Shown in pieces: positions 1 to 8,014 of a stretch of 25,801 bases of DNA. Below the pieces are notes generated by a model. That model was given only the letters and a program-made list of their open reading frames with translations, made no database searches and was not told the origin of the DNA. Numbering within the stretch: the first letter of the stretch is position 1; each line of letters starts with the position of its first letter. The DNA is from Endomicrobiellum devescovinae. Its GTDB lineage: Bacteria; Elusimicrobiota; Endomicrobiia; Endomicrobiales; Endomicrobiaceae. Location of the stretch: the NCBI GenBank assembly GCA_031255495.1, contig JAIRSK010000043.1, forward strand, positions 1 to 25,801, given 5' to 3'. The position numbers were made by a program, and so were the translations under genes.

Positions 1-87
1 CGGAGAGAGAGGGATTCGAACCCCCGGTGGAATTTCTCCCACAATAGTTTTCAAGACTATCGCCTTAAACCGCTCGGCCATCTCTCC
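1..87 (-). tRNA. tRNA-Ser (anticodon UGA)
   Basis: Read on the minus strand this folds as a class II tRNA. A 7-bp acceptor stem (GGAGAGA with TCTCTCC) closes the molecule, the anticodon loop is CTTGAAA giving anticodon UGA, a long variable arm (about TGTGGGAGAAATTCCACC) follows, and the T loop is GTTCGAATC. The discriminator base G at position 1 is usual for tRNA-Ser. The window ends at the discriminator, so whether CCA is encoded cannot be seen. Confidence 0.96.
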
Positions 88-138
88 TCTGACTTCTTTA
101 TCTTATAAAAACTATTTAACTTTTTTATCTTACCAAAT

Positions 139-167
139 TTGACTGTTTTTACGCAAATTTCTATGAT
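139..167 (+). promoter_or_regulatory. Sigma-70-type promoter of the DUF4097-like gene
   Basis: TTGACT at 139-144 and TATGAT at 162-167 are separated by 17 bases. The predicted transcript would start near 174, about 40 bases before the ATG at 215, leaving room for the GGAGGA ribosome binding site at 203-208. This is seen in sequence; activity is inferred. Confidence 0.6.
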
Positions 168-214
168 ACAAATACGCATATAGTTTGGTCTTCTCATTTT
201 ACGGAGGAAGTTGT

Positions 215-850
215 ATGAATAAATTTTTGTTTGTTTTAGCATTTTATTTTGTTACATGTTACTCCTATGCTGAAAACTATATTTTTCCAGCAAAAAACAT
301 CAATGAAATAGACATCATTATAAAAAACGGAAAACTTAACGTAAAAAGCGCCAACGTCAGAGAAATCAGAATAGATATAACTCCGAGCAAGTCTTCTTCC
401 ACCGATAGACAGATTTATGTAGTTGGAGGAAAAGAATTGAATGTTTATCTTGTAGATTCTGAAATCACGGAAAATACTACGGTGAATATCATTGTACCCA
501 AAACAGCTGACATGGAAATAAATTCAACGTTGGCAAATGTAACAGTTGACAACTTATCAGGGTTTTTAAGCATTGACGCTGCGGCAGGTTCAGTTACGGT
601 AAATAACTTTAACGGAAAAGCAGAAATAGACACAATTGATGCCAAAGTAGATATATCTGGCTTTTTCAAAGCACTTGATATAGAAAGTTCCAAAGCTGAC
701 ATAAATGTAACTCTTAATAAAGTACCATCATTTTATACTTATGCAATACACGGCGCTGGCAAAATGATATTTAATTTAGACAAGAGTGTAAAAAGGGATA
801 ATTTAGTAATTGATTCTCATGAATTTAAGGGCACGCTGGAAATAAAATAA
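215..850 (+). CDS. Secreted DUF4097-like beta-strand repeat protein
   Basis: A 211-residue protein whose start was placed at the ATG at 215 because GGAGGA lies 6 bases upstream and the protein then opens with a signal peptide (MNKFLFVLAFYFVTCYSYA, cleavage near residue 19). The mature part is an alternation of short beta strands with recurring patterns such as INSTLANVTVDNLSG and IDAAAGSVTVNNFNGK. This is the regular right-handed strand repeat of the DUF4097 putative-adhesin family, found in bacterial exported or envelope proteins. No catalytic motif is visible. It is monocistronic, with its own promoter and a terminator shared with the convergent pfp. The fold assignment is moderately sure; the function is unknown. 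Confidence 0.75.
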   Translation: MNKFLFVLAFYFVTCYSYAENYIFPAKNINEIDIIIKNGKLNVKSANVREIRIDITPSKSSSTDRQIYVVGGKELNVYLVDSEITENTTVNIIVPKTADMEINSTLANVTVDNLSGFLSIDAAAGSVTVNNFNGKAEIDTIDAKVDISGFFKALDIESSKADINVTLNKVPSFYTYAIHGAGKMIFNLDKSVKRDNLVIDSHEFKGTLEIK

Positions 851-883
851 TAATTGTTTTATCAGTACCTGAGTTTATTGAAC

Positions 884-915
884 AAAAAGCCCGACGTGTG
901 TTGTCGGGCTTTTTT
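884..915. terminator. Bidirectional Rho-independent terminator
   Basis: AAAAAGCCCGAC (884-895) pairs with GTCGGGCTTTTT (903-914) around a 7-base loop. It has T runs on both strands and sits between convergent genes, so it can end both the DUF4097-like transcript and the long minus-strand operon that finishes with pfp. Confidence 0.9.
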
Positions 916-924
916 ATTTTTAGA

Positions 925-2607
925 TTATTTCTTTTTAGATTGCTCATACTGAAGCGTTCTTGTTGTTATTCCAGAAACATTTGCAGGACCAAAATACTGG
1001 ATAGGTCCGGGGAATACGTAACTCTCAGACACTGCCCATTTGTCTCTCATCTTCACAAACTCTTTAAATGGTTTACCATTCAAATCAACCAACGCCTTCT
1101 GGATAACAGGTTTATCTTTTCCGTTTCTTCTTTCAACGTTCATCATCATAGTTATAGGAATACCGCCACACTCCCATTGCTTAGGAGCTTTTAGAAGGTT
1201 TCCTACAAAAGACATATACCCTGTAAGACCGTTAAGAATAAGAGCTGCTGCATTATAACCCAGAGCATATGTATAGTTTGCATCAAAGTTTGAAGGGAAT
1301 CCACAACGCCCCTCATATCCAAAGAAATGCGTTACGCTTGAGAATTTGCCTTTATATTTATCTTTCTTTTTTAGTTCTGCAAGTCTTTTTTGAATCATTT
1401 CAATCAGAAGTTTTTCTGTTTCAATCATAGATACGGCAACATTTCCATGAGGATCTCTGTCTGACATAAGCTGAGAAGCTATACCTGCTGGCAAAGAGCA
1501 CATTAAATCTGAAAGCCTGTTTGAGAGCTTGCTGCATACAAAATTCTTCTTTTCTTCCATACTTGAAAGCTCTGTAAACTTATCGGCATTATCCGCCAAA
1601 ATATCATTCAATGCAGCAATTAACTCTTTCATCTCGGGTATAAATTCTATAAGTCCTTCAGGTACCAAACATATTCCGAAATTTTTGCCGCCTTGTGAAC
1701 GCTTAATTATAACTTCAACAATACTATCAACGACTTTTGAAAGCGTCATTTTCTTGGCTAAAATTTCTTCGCCGATTAAGACAATATTAGGTTGCGTCTT
1801 AAAACCTACTTCTAAAGTTATATGGGAAGCGCTTCTGCCCATTAAGCGGACAAAATGCCAATATTTTTGAGCTGAAATTGCGTCTCTGCATATATTTCCT
1901 ACAAGCTCAGCATAAATTTTTGTTGCGGTGTCAAAACCAAACGATGTTTCTATATATTTATTTTTCAAATCACCATCAATTGTTTTAGGCACTCCTATTA
2001 CGCATTTGTCCACATTTTCCTGTTTCAAATACTCGGCAATCATAGCAGCGTTTGTATTAGAATCGTCACCTCCAACAACTACTAAAGCATTTACGTTGCA
2101 TACGTCCAAGTTATCTTTTGTTGAACAAAACTGTTCAACGGATTCAATTTTTGTTCTCCCAGATTGTATATAGTCAAAACCGCCAGTATTTCTATACTTG
2201 GCAAGAACTTTTTCGTCAATTTTTTTAAAACTCTTTTTTAAAATTCCCGAAGGTCCTCCGAGATACCCTATTAACCCATTCTTTTTATTTGCCTGCTTGA
2301 GACCATCAAAAAGACCTGCTATAACGTTGTGTCCTCCGGGAGCTTGCCCTCCTGAAAGAACAACTGCGACATTTATTATTTTCTTTTTAGCAGCAGGATT
2401 TGCGCCTTTTTTAAATTTTACTATCGGCAAACCGTAAGTATTTTTGAAAAGCTCTCTTACTTTGACTTGGTCAGCAACTGATTGCGTCGGTTTTCCCTTT
2501 ACAGCTTTTACAAAAGCCACTCCTTTTTTTAGCACTTCTGGAAGTTCGGGCTTAAATCTTGATCTCTCGCATTGAAGTTCTGAAATACATGATGTTTTCT
2601 GCGCCAT
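925..2607 (-). CDS. pfp: Pyrophosphate-dependent 6-phosphofructokinase, long form
   Basis: A 560-residue enzyme interconverting fructose 6-phosphate and fructose 1,6-bisphosphate with pyrophosphate as phosphoryl donor, a reversible step of glycolysis in the cytosol. Visible motifs are the phosphate-binding GGQAPGGHN (residues 86-94), GGDDSN (179-184) with the second Asp that in this family marks pyrophosphate rather than ATP use, the catalytic PKTIDGDL (207-214), and MGRSASH (256-262). The length matches the roughly 550-residue clade of plant beta-subunit, spirochaete and chlamydial enzymes, and is not the roughly 320-residue ATP enzyme. AGAGGA lies just upstream of the ATG. It is the last gene of the minus-strand string, 21 bases after a heptosyltransferase-like gene and followed by the terminator at 884-915. 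Confidence 0.96.
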   Translation of the reverse strand: MAQKTSCISELQCERSRFKPELPEVLKKGVAFVKAVKGKPTQSVADQVKVRELFKNTYGLPIVKFKKGANPAAKKKIINVAVVLSGGQAPGGHNVIAGLFDGLKQANKKNGLIGYLGGPSGILKKSFKKIDEKVLAKYRNTGGFDYIQSGRTKIESVEQFCSTKDNLDVCNVNALVVVGGDDSNTNAAMIAEYLKQENVDKCVIGVPKTIDGDLKNKYIETSFGFDTATKIYAELVGNICRDAISAQKYWHFVRLMGRSASHITLEVGFKTQPNIVLIGEEILAKKMTLSKVVDSIVEVIIKRSQGGKNFGICLVPEGLIEFIPEMKELIAALNDILADNADKFTELSSMEEKKNFVCSKLSNRLSDLMCSLPAGIASQLMSDRDPHGNVAVSMIETEKLLIEMIQKRLAELKKKDKYKGKFSSVTHFFGYEGRCGFPSNFDANYTYALGYNAAALILNGLTGYMSFVGNLLKAPKQWECGGIPITMMMNVERRNGKDKPVIQKALVDLNGKPFKEFVKMRDKWAVSESYVFPGPIQYFGPANVSGITTRTLQYEQSKKK

Positions 2608-2628
2608 GTTCGTTCCTCTTAGTCTTTA

Positions 2629-3558
2629 TTATTTATATTGCAACCGCAAAACTTTTGAGATTATATCATCAGAAGTAATATCTGAAACTTTTTCTTTTTT
2701 TATCACTATGTGATTTTTTAAAGGCATAGGTCCTACTTGACTGGGATCCGTATAACCAAACACTGCTACGCACTTTGTTCCGACTGCTGCAGCTAAATGC
2801 ATAGCCCCTGAATCTATTCCTGTAAACAACTCGCACTTTTTTAGAAAAGCTGCGCTGTCTAAAATACCATTCTCGGCAGAAAATACCTTAGGAGTTATTC
2901 TACATTTTTTAGCTGTGCTATTCAAAATTTCTTTTTCCCATGCAGAGCCTGAAAGGACACAGTTAAAACCTTTTTCAGATAAAACGTTTATAACTTCAAT
3001 CCATTTGTACTCTTCTAAACATTTGTCTTGCCGTCTTTTGCTAGCACCTATTGAAATCGCAATTGTTTTTGACGCATCAAGGTCATTATCTCCAAACCAT
3101 TTTTTTACATTTTCTATATTTTCTTCAGGAATATTTATTAGCCCTGCATAGTCTTGCTGTATTGATTTAAGACCTGCGGAAAAACCCAACTCTCTATTGT
3201 TAAACAAAGACGGAACGCCAACCCTTTCGGCTTTCTTTGTAAGCAAAAAACTCAAAGACGCAGTATTAAAACCAATCCTACTTTTTATCCCACCCAAATA
3301 CGCATAAAGTAAAGAACTCGGAGATTCAGAAAAAAGTATCGCTTTGCTAACTTTCTCTTTTTTTAAAAACTTTACTATATTTCTATCTTTTGGCATTGTC
3401 TCATCTACAAGGTTAGAAGCTGTAAGAAGAGGTGCCAGCGATGCTTTAACCACAGAAAATATTTTTGCATTAAGTTCTTGTTTGGCGGCTTTAAGAACTG
3501 GAAGAGAAAACAAAAGGTCTCCTAGCTGATTCATATGAAAAAAAACTATTTTATCCAT
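2629..3558 (-). CDS. Glycosyltransferase family 9 (heptosyltransferase-like) protein
   Basis: A 309-residue GT-B enzyme of the ADP-heptose:LPS heptosyltransferase family. The N-terminal half carries HMNQLGDLLFSLPVLKA (from residue 8), where the Asp of the G-D motif is the expected catalytic base. The C-terminal half carries GIDSGAMHLAAAVGTKCVAVFG, the nucleotide-sugar binding signature ending in H-L. It lacks the Cys-rich tail of WaaF. It overlaps the upstream GT9 gene by 13 bases and precedes pfp by 21, so it is co-transcribed with both. It probably adds a heptose or related sugar to the LPS inner core or an extension; the exact acceptor cannot be read from sequence. Confidence 0.85.
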   Translation of the reverse strand: MDKIVFFHMNQLGDLLFSLPVLKAAKQELNAKIFSVVKASLAPLLTASNLVDETMPKDRNIVKFLKKEKVSKAILFSESPSSLLYAYLGGIKSRIGFNTASLSFLLTKKAERVGVPSLFNNRELGFSAGLKSIQQDYAGLINIPEENIENVKKWFGDNDLDASKTIAISIGASKRRQDKCLEEYKWIEVINVLSEKGFNCVLSGSAWEKEILNSTAKKCRITPKVFSAENGILDSAAFLKKCELFTGIDSGAMHLAAAVGTKCVAVFGYTDPSQVGPMPLKNHIVIKKEKVSDITSDDIISKVLRLQYK

Positions 3559-4475
3559 TTTTCTATTTCCAAGAAGACAGTTTCAGGTTTTATAGCGTTT
3601 ATATTATCTTTGTTTTCTTTATTTATAAGCAAAGAAAACCTACCTAAGCAAGGGGCAGTTTCTTTTATGTCAGAATGTCCGAATATAAATATAGATGGAA
3701 CATTTAATACAGCAGACAAATGCATAGGACCTGTGTCAGCCCCGACAACCGCTTTGCTTTTTGATAATATACCTGCAAGCTCTTCTATTGAAGTTTTACC
3801 GCACAGATCTATGACTTCACTTGACTGTATTTCGCCAAAATCCGATTTTGCTCCCAATACAACTATTTGCATATCAGCAAAGTTATTTTTAATTAAGCTT
3901 ATTAGCTTATGATAATTATCAATACTCCAATTTTTTCCCTTTCCTCTTGCAAATGGAACGAATGCAATAAAATCTTTTGAGACTTCATTCTTGTTTAAAA
4001 CGCTGCCAACATTTGTATTTATATTTATGTTTACTTTAGGCTGAAAAGGTTTCCCTGTCAGGAAACGAATAGTCTCAAGATTTCTTAATGTGGCGTTTAT
4101 ATTAACTTTTTCTGGATAAACTTCCTTGATTAAAATGTTACTGCACTCCTTCATGCCGGGAACGCCAATTTTAATTTTAGCTTTGGCAAATCTTGCAAGC
4201 AACGCACTTCTTAGAAGACCCTGCAAATCTATTATTATATCGTACTCAGTGCGTCTTATAGATTTTAAAACATTGAAAAAACCTCTAATGCCTCTGCGTC
4301 TATCCCAACTTATTATTTCGTCAATATCAGAACACAGCTTAGGGACAGCCTCCCAATTTTTAAAAACAACCCAACTTATATTGCTGCCGTGGTACGCCTG
4401 TTTTAAAGCGTTTGCGCATGGCAAAGCCTGAATAATGTCGCCGAAAGAGCTTGGTTTGATTATTAAAATTTTCAT
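3546..4475 (-). CDS. Glycosyltransferase family 9, heptosyltransferase I (WaaC)-like
   Basis: A 309-residue GT-B protein with IIKPSSFGDIIQALP at the N-terminus, placing Asp13 where WaaC has its catalytic base, DLQGLLRSALLARFAKA (residues 83-99), and ADTGPMHLSAVLNVPSIFIFG (246-266) for ADP-heptose binding. Its N-terminal block resembles heptosyltransferase I, which transfers the first heptose to Kdo on lipid A at the cytoplasmic face of the inner membrane. It starts inside the 3' end of the acyltransferase-heptosyltransferase gene (4-base ATGA overlap, translational coupling) and overlaps the next GT9 gene by 13 bases. WaaC rather than another GT9 role is an inference. Confidence 0.85.
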   Translation of the reverse strand: MKILIIKPSSFGDIIQALPCANALKQAYHGSNISWVVFKNWEAVPKLCSDIDEIISWDRRRGIRGFFNVLKSIRRTEYDIIIDLQGLLRSALLARFAKAKIKIGVPGMKECSNILIKEVYPEKVNINATLRNLETIRFLTGKPFQPKVNININTNVGSVLNKNEVSKDFIAFVPFARGKGKNWSIDNYHKLISLIKNNFADMQIVVLGAKSDFGEIQSSEVIDLCGKTSIEELAGILSKSKAVVGADTGPMHLSAVLNVPSIFIFGHSDIKETAPCLGRFSLLINKENKDNINAIKPETVFLEIEKWIK

Positions 4476-6139
4476 TTAAATAAAAACTTCTTTTTTACTT
4501 CTTCAAAAACATCGTCAATCGTTACAGCTTGCATACATTTAGGATTTATGCAATTTCTGTTTCTACAAGGCTGACATTCCATTTTATGCTGTATAATTTT
4601 TGTATTTCCGTTATACGGTCCTGTGCGTTTCGCATCAGTAGGTCCAAGTATAGCTACAGATTGAACATTTAATGCCGTAGCTATATGCATAGGTCCCGCT
4701 TCATTGCCAACAAAAACTTTACACATTTGCAAAAAAGCGCATAATTCTTTTAAAGTAAATTTTCCAGTCATATCTATTATATGTACGCCAGATTCAGAAA
4801 TTATTTCTTCATTAAGTCCTTTCTCGCTGCTTCCACCCTCTTTACCTCCGATAAGAATAATATCAGCGTCCAACTCAACCTTCAACCTTTTAGCCAAAGA
4901 TGCATATTTAGAAACGCCCCATCTTCTGGAAAGCCAACCTCCACCCGCATGCATGCCTATTATTTTTTCTAAATTTACATTTTCTTTCAGTAATTTATCT
5001 CTGACACTTCTGAAACTTTCTTCAGGAATATGTATAGGATAATTAATTTCGTCTGAACAATCTAAATACTTCGCAACTTTAAAATGGCGTTCCACGCAAT
5101 GACGACTACCGTTAGATTTAATTTCTTTTGAAAACAACCAAGAAAATTCCCTCATACCATTAGTGGAGGACGAGCCTAATTTAAACTTTGCTCCTGCAAG
5201 CTTCACAAGCATTGCAGACTTTGCAAGTCCATGCAAATCTATGCTTAAGTCAAACTTTTGTTTTCTTAAACTTTTCATTAAAGCTATATAATATTTAATA
5301 GATTTTTGTTTTCTGTTCCAAACAAAAATCTTTTCAAGAACAGGGTTGCCATCTAAAATTTCATAACATCTTTCATCAACGATCCAGCTGATTCTTGCAT
5401 GTGGATATTTTTGTTTGATAGCTGCAAGGGTTGGAAGCGAGAAAATAATATCGCCTATCCTGCTTGGTTGAACTATCAAAATTTTTGGAGCAGGATGATA
5501 TTCCAGATATTTTGACATATCTCTGCCCCAGTAATATTTGTCTGTAAATTCGCTTAATTTGTTCAGTTTTTGTTCAACTAAAACTCTTTTTTCTTCAATG
5601 TCATCTTCCTTATTTATATAAATTGGTTCTCCATAAATTTGAATAGTTTTTGAAAAAGGAAGAGGAATTATGGTTTTATCCCAAGTATTTTTCAAAATAA
5701 TTTTATTCTTTGGAGAACAATTTATTGGAACTATAGGCATACCTGTTTTTTGAGCCGCATATATAACGCCAGATTTCAGTTGTCGGCGAGGACCTTTTGG
5801 ACCATCGGCGGCAAAAGCTGGAGAATACCCTTTGTGAGCATATCTTATAATTTCAATCAACGCTCTTTCTCCACCTCTTGTAGAAGAACCTCTAACAGTT
5901 AAATATCCAAAACTTTGTAAAACCTGCGACAAAAGTTCTCCATCTTTTGATAAACTTACCATAATAACTATATTTCTTTTTTGATTTGACATCAACATGG
6001 GAAATTCATTTCCATGCCAGAAGGGATATATTGACGGTTTATGATAGTGGAAAGTATCGTTTAACGATTTCTTTCTTAAAGTTTTGTCTATTATGCGACA
6101 TATAAATATTACCATCTTAAGCAAAGCTTTATTTTGCAT
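4472..6139 (-). CDS. Fusion: DUF374 lysophospholipid-acyltransferase-like domain + heptosyltransferase (WaaF-like)
   Basis: One uninterrupted 555-residue frame encodes two enzymes. Residues 1 to about 205 are a DUF374 domain of the LPLAT superfamily, with FWHGNEFPML (40-49), LSKDGELLSQVL (63-74), RGSSTRGGERAL (83-94) and ADGPKGPRR (111-119), all hallmarks of that family, which usually stands alone at about 210 residues. From about residue 218 a full GT9 heptosyltransferase follows: KILIVQPSRIGDIIFSLP (219-236), DLHGLAKSAML, and NEAGPMHIATAL near residue 485. It closes with a Cys cluster (C-x-x-C, then C and C-M) as in heptosyltransferase II. The usual N-D-S-G before P-M-H is N-E-A-G here. Gene overlaps: 11 bases with waaA upstream, 4 with the WaaC-like gene downstream. 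The fusion joins lipid acylation and core glycosylation in one polypeptide; the acyl substrate is unknown. Confidence 0.88.
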   Translation of the reverse strand: MQNKALLKMVIFICRIIDKTLRKKSLNDTFHYHKPSIYPFWHGNEFPMLMSNQKRNIVIMVSLSKDGELLSQVLQSFGYLTVRGSSTRGGERALIEIIRYAHKGYSPAFAADGPKGPRRQLKSGVIYAAQKTGMPIVPINCSPKNKIILKNTWDKTIIPLPFSKTIQIYGEPIYINKEDDIEEKRVLVEQKLNKLSEFTDKYYWGRDMSKYLEYHPAPKILIVQPSRIGDIIFSLPTLAAIKQKYPHARISWIVDERCYEILDGNPVLEKIFVWNRKQKSIKYYIALMKSLRKQKFDLSIDLHGLAKSAMLVKLAGAKFKLGSSSTNGMREFSWLFSKEIKSNGSRHCVERHFKVAKYLDCSDEINYPIHIPEESFRSVRDKLLKENVNLEKIIGMHAGGGWLSRRWGVSKYASLAKRLKVELDADIILIGGKEGGSSEKGLNEEIISESGVHIIDMTGKFTLKELCAFLQMCKVFVGNEAGPMHIATALNVQSVAILGPTDAKRTGPYNGNTKIIQHKMECQPCRNRNCINPKCMQAVTIDDVFEEVKKKFLFK

Positions 6140-7376
6140 CTAAAATCTCTTTTAGTTTCGCTAATGTAAAAGACACTGCACCTTTTTGATCATGTACAGT
6201 TTTGAGAGCATTGTCTCCTGTGCGTTTGAGAAAAGAGCTGTTTGTCATAAATTCTTTTATCTTGCTTGCCAAATCATCTGAATCTTTAACAATAAAAGCT
6301 CCGTTGTTTTTCACAAAACTTTCCGCTTCAGTTTTAAAATTATCCATATATTCGCCAAACAGTACAGGTTTGCCATACGCCGCAGGCTCTATAGGATTTT
6401 GACCGCCTTTGTCCACTAGAGATCCGCCGACGTAGCACACGTCAGAAATTGAATATATATTTTGAAGTTTGCCAAAAACGTCAACCAAAATAAAGTTTCC
6501 AGCAAAATCATTTTCAGAGAATAAAGAATATTTTAAGCTTTTATCTTCAAGAAGCTTTGTAACTTCGGGAATTCTAGCAAGGTGTCTTGGCGCTAGAAAT
6601 ATTTTAAAATTTCTTCCGACTTTTATATATGCATCGGCAATAACAGTTTCTTCATTTCCTCTTGTACTGCCTGCAGTAAAAACAAAATCTGTTTCTTTAA
6701 GTAAAAACTCTTTTCTTCTGACGCCTGACGTAAAATTTCTATCATATTTTATATTGCCTGAAACAAAAACAACACTTTTCTCTCCTGCCAAATGTTTAAA
6801 CCTGTCGGCATCATCCTCACTTCTTGCGATAATAACATTGATAAGCCCTACAAATTTTTTCCAGAAAAACCTTAAACGTTTGTAATTATCAAACGATTTT
6901 TTCGATATTCTGCCGTTGACAGTTATGATTGCCGTATTGCATTTTGCCGCAGTATAAAGCATAGATACCCAGAGTTCAGTTTCAACAAGGACAAGCAAAT
7001 CAGGTTTGATAATGTCAAATGCCCTCTTTGTTATCGGATAAATATCTAAAGGAAGTAAAGCTAAAAAATCAGCTTTTTGTAATTTTACAGCGTATTCTCT
7101 ACCGCTTTTTGTAAGGGTCGTCAAAATTATGAAGTAATCATCTCTTAGATTGTCCAAGATAGGTTCTACGGCGCGAACTTCTCCGAGGGAAGCGCAGTGT
7201 ATCCAAACAGTTTTCTTTTTTGAATCCAAATTAGAATAATTATAACAAGCAAATCGTTCGGATATTTTGTAGAACAATTCTTTTCTATATTTTTTGCTAA
7301 ACAGAAACAGGATTACGATTAAAGGTAAAGCAAAAATAATAAGAGCGTTATATAGAAACAAATAAATTTTTGACAT
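6129..7376 (-). CDS. waaA: 3-deoxy-D-manno-octulosonic acid (Kdo) transferase
   Basis: A 415-residue GT30 enzyme that transfers Kdo from CMP-Kdo to the lipid A precursor at the inner membrane. An N-terminal membrane anchor (residues 5-26) precedes WIHCASLGEVRAVEPIL (58-74), matching the family W-x-H-S-x-G-E block, then VETELWVSMLY (family ETELWP) and GGSLVDKGGQNPIEPAAYGK in the C-terminal CMP-Kdo binding half. Family length is about 420. It overlaps the fusion gene by 11 bases. Upstream sequence has no strong ribosome binding site (only a weak TTGG stretch), so the start rests on the family N-terminus. Presence of waaA with three GT9 domains shows a heptose-bearing LPS core is probably made. 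Confidence 0.94.
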   Translation of the reverse strand: MSKIYLFLYNALIIFALPLIVILFLFSKKYRKELFYKISERFACYNYSNLDSKKKTVWIHCASLGEVRAVEPILDNLRDDYFIILTTLTKSGREYAVKLQKADFLALLPLDIYPITKRAFDIIKPDLLVLVETELWVSMLYTAAKCNTAIITVNGRISKKSFDNYKRLRFFWKKFVGLINVIIARSEDDADRFKHLAGEKSVVFVSGNIKYDRNFTSGVRRKEFLLKETDFVFTAGSTRGNEETVIADAYIKVGRNFKIFLAPRHLARIPEVTKLLEDKSLKYSLFSENDFAGNFILVDVFGKLQNIYSISDVCYVGGSLVDKGGQNPIEPAAYGKPVLFGEYMDNFKTEAESFVKNNGAFIVKDSDDLASKIKEFMTNSSFLKRTGDNALKTVHDQKGAVSFTLAKLKEILDAK

Positions 7377-7441
7377 GATATTACCAAGTATTATTAAGTT
7401 ACGTTAAATGGGAGTAATGACGACAACTGCAACAGTACACA

Positions 7442-8014
7442 TTACTTCTTGGTCTTTTTCTTTGACGGAATCCAGTAAAACAAACCTGCAGATGAATATT
7501 TTGGATAAATAGTGCCTACTTCTGCACTTACCCCTATTTTATCAACTGGAATAACCTTACATATCTCTTCATAATATTCACTTCCAATATCAACGGCTCT
7601 TGTTACTTCGCAATTTTCGTCTTGAGCTTCATTAGAGATAATTCTTTGTACAAAATTCTTGGATTGTTCTAAAGCGTCAACGGCTATGGCGGACACAATT
7701 TTACTTGTATGTTCACCAAATGCGTTCTCTTTTTTTTTGTATTCTTCTTCAAGAGCGCTGCCTATTGTTACAAAAAAAATGCTTTCTGCAATCCACTTTG
7801 GAGGAATGTCCTTCTCATAAACAAAAGGAAGAGATTCTTTTGAAAATGTATCATAAACAACTGACGGCGATAAAAACTTAACATAAAAACGACTGCTGAG
7901 TTGAATAGTCTCTTCCAATTCAGCCGACACATCAACGGCATTTATAAGCTTTCTTATCACCCGCGAAATATCTTTCACACGCAGGTTTACTTTAAAATTT
8001 TTTATTTTCCGCAT
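7442..8014 (-). CDS. Protein resembling the methionine synthase (MetH) activation domain
   Basis: A 190-residue protein. The middle (about residues 78-130) reads as an alpha-helical block with FFVTIGSALEEEYKKK and SAIAVDALEQ. The C-terminal part ends in GVSAEVGTIYPKYSSAGLFY, which resembles the P-x-x-S-x-S-G signature that binds S-adenosylmethionine in the activation domain of cobalamin-dependent methionine synthase. Standalone short proteins of this type exist in anaerobes, where they are thought to reactivate corrinoid proteins. The assignment is by recognition of pattern only. Its ATG overlaps the secF stop by one base (TAATG), so translation is coupled; waaA follows after 65 bases. No cobalamin-binding or other MetH domain is present in this window. 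Confidence 0.45.
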   Translation of the reverse strand: MRKIKNFKVNLRVKDISRVIRKLINAVDVSAELEETIQLSSRFYVKFLSPSVVYDTFSKESLPFVYEKDIPPKWIAESIFFVTIGSALEEEYKKKENAFGEHTSKIVSAIAVDALEQSKNFVQRIISNEAQDENCEVTRAVDIGSEYYEEICKVIPVDKIGVSAEVGTIYPKYSSAGLFYWIPSKKKTKK

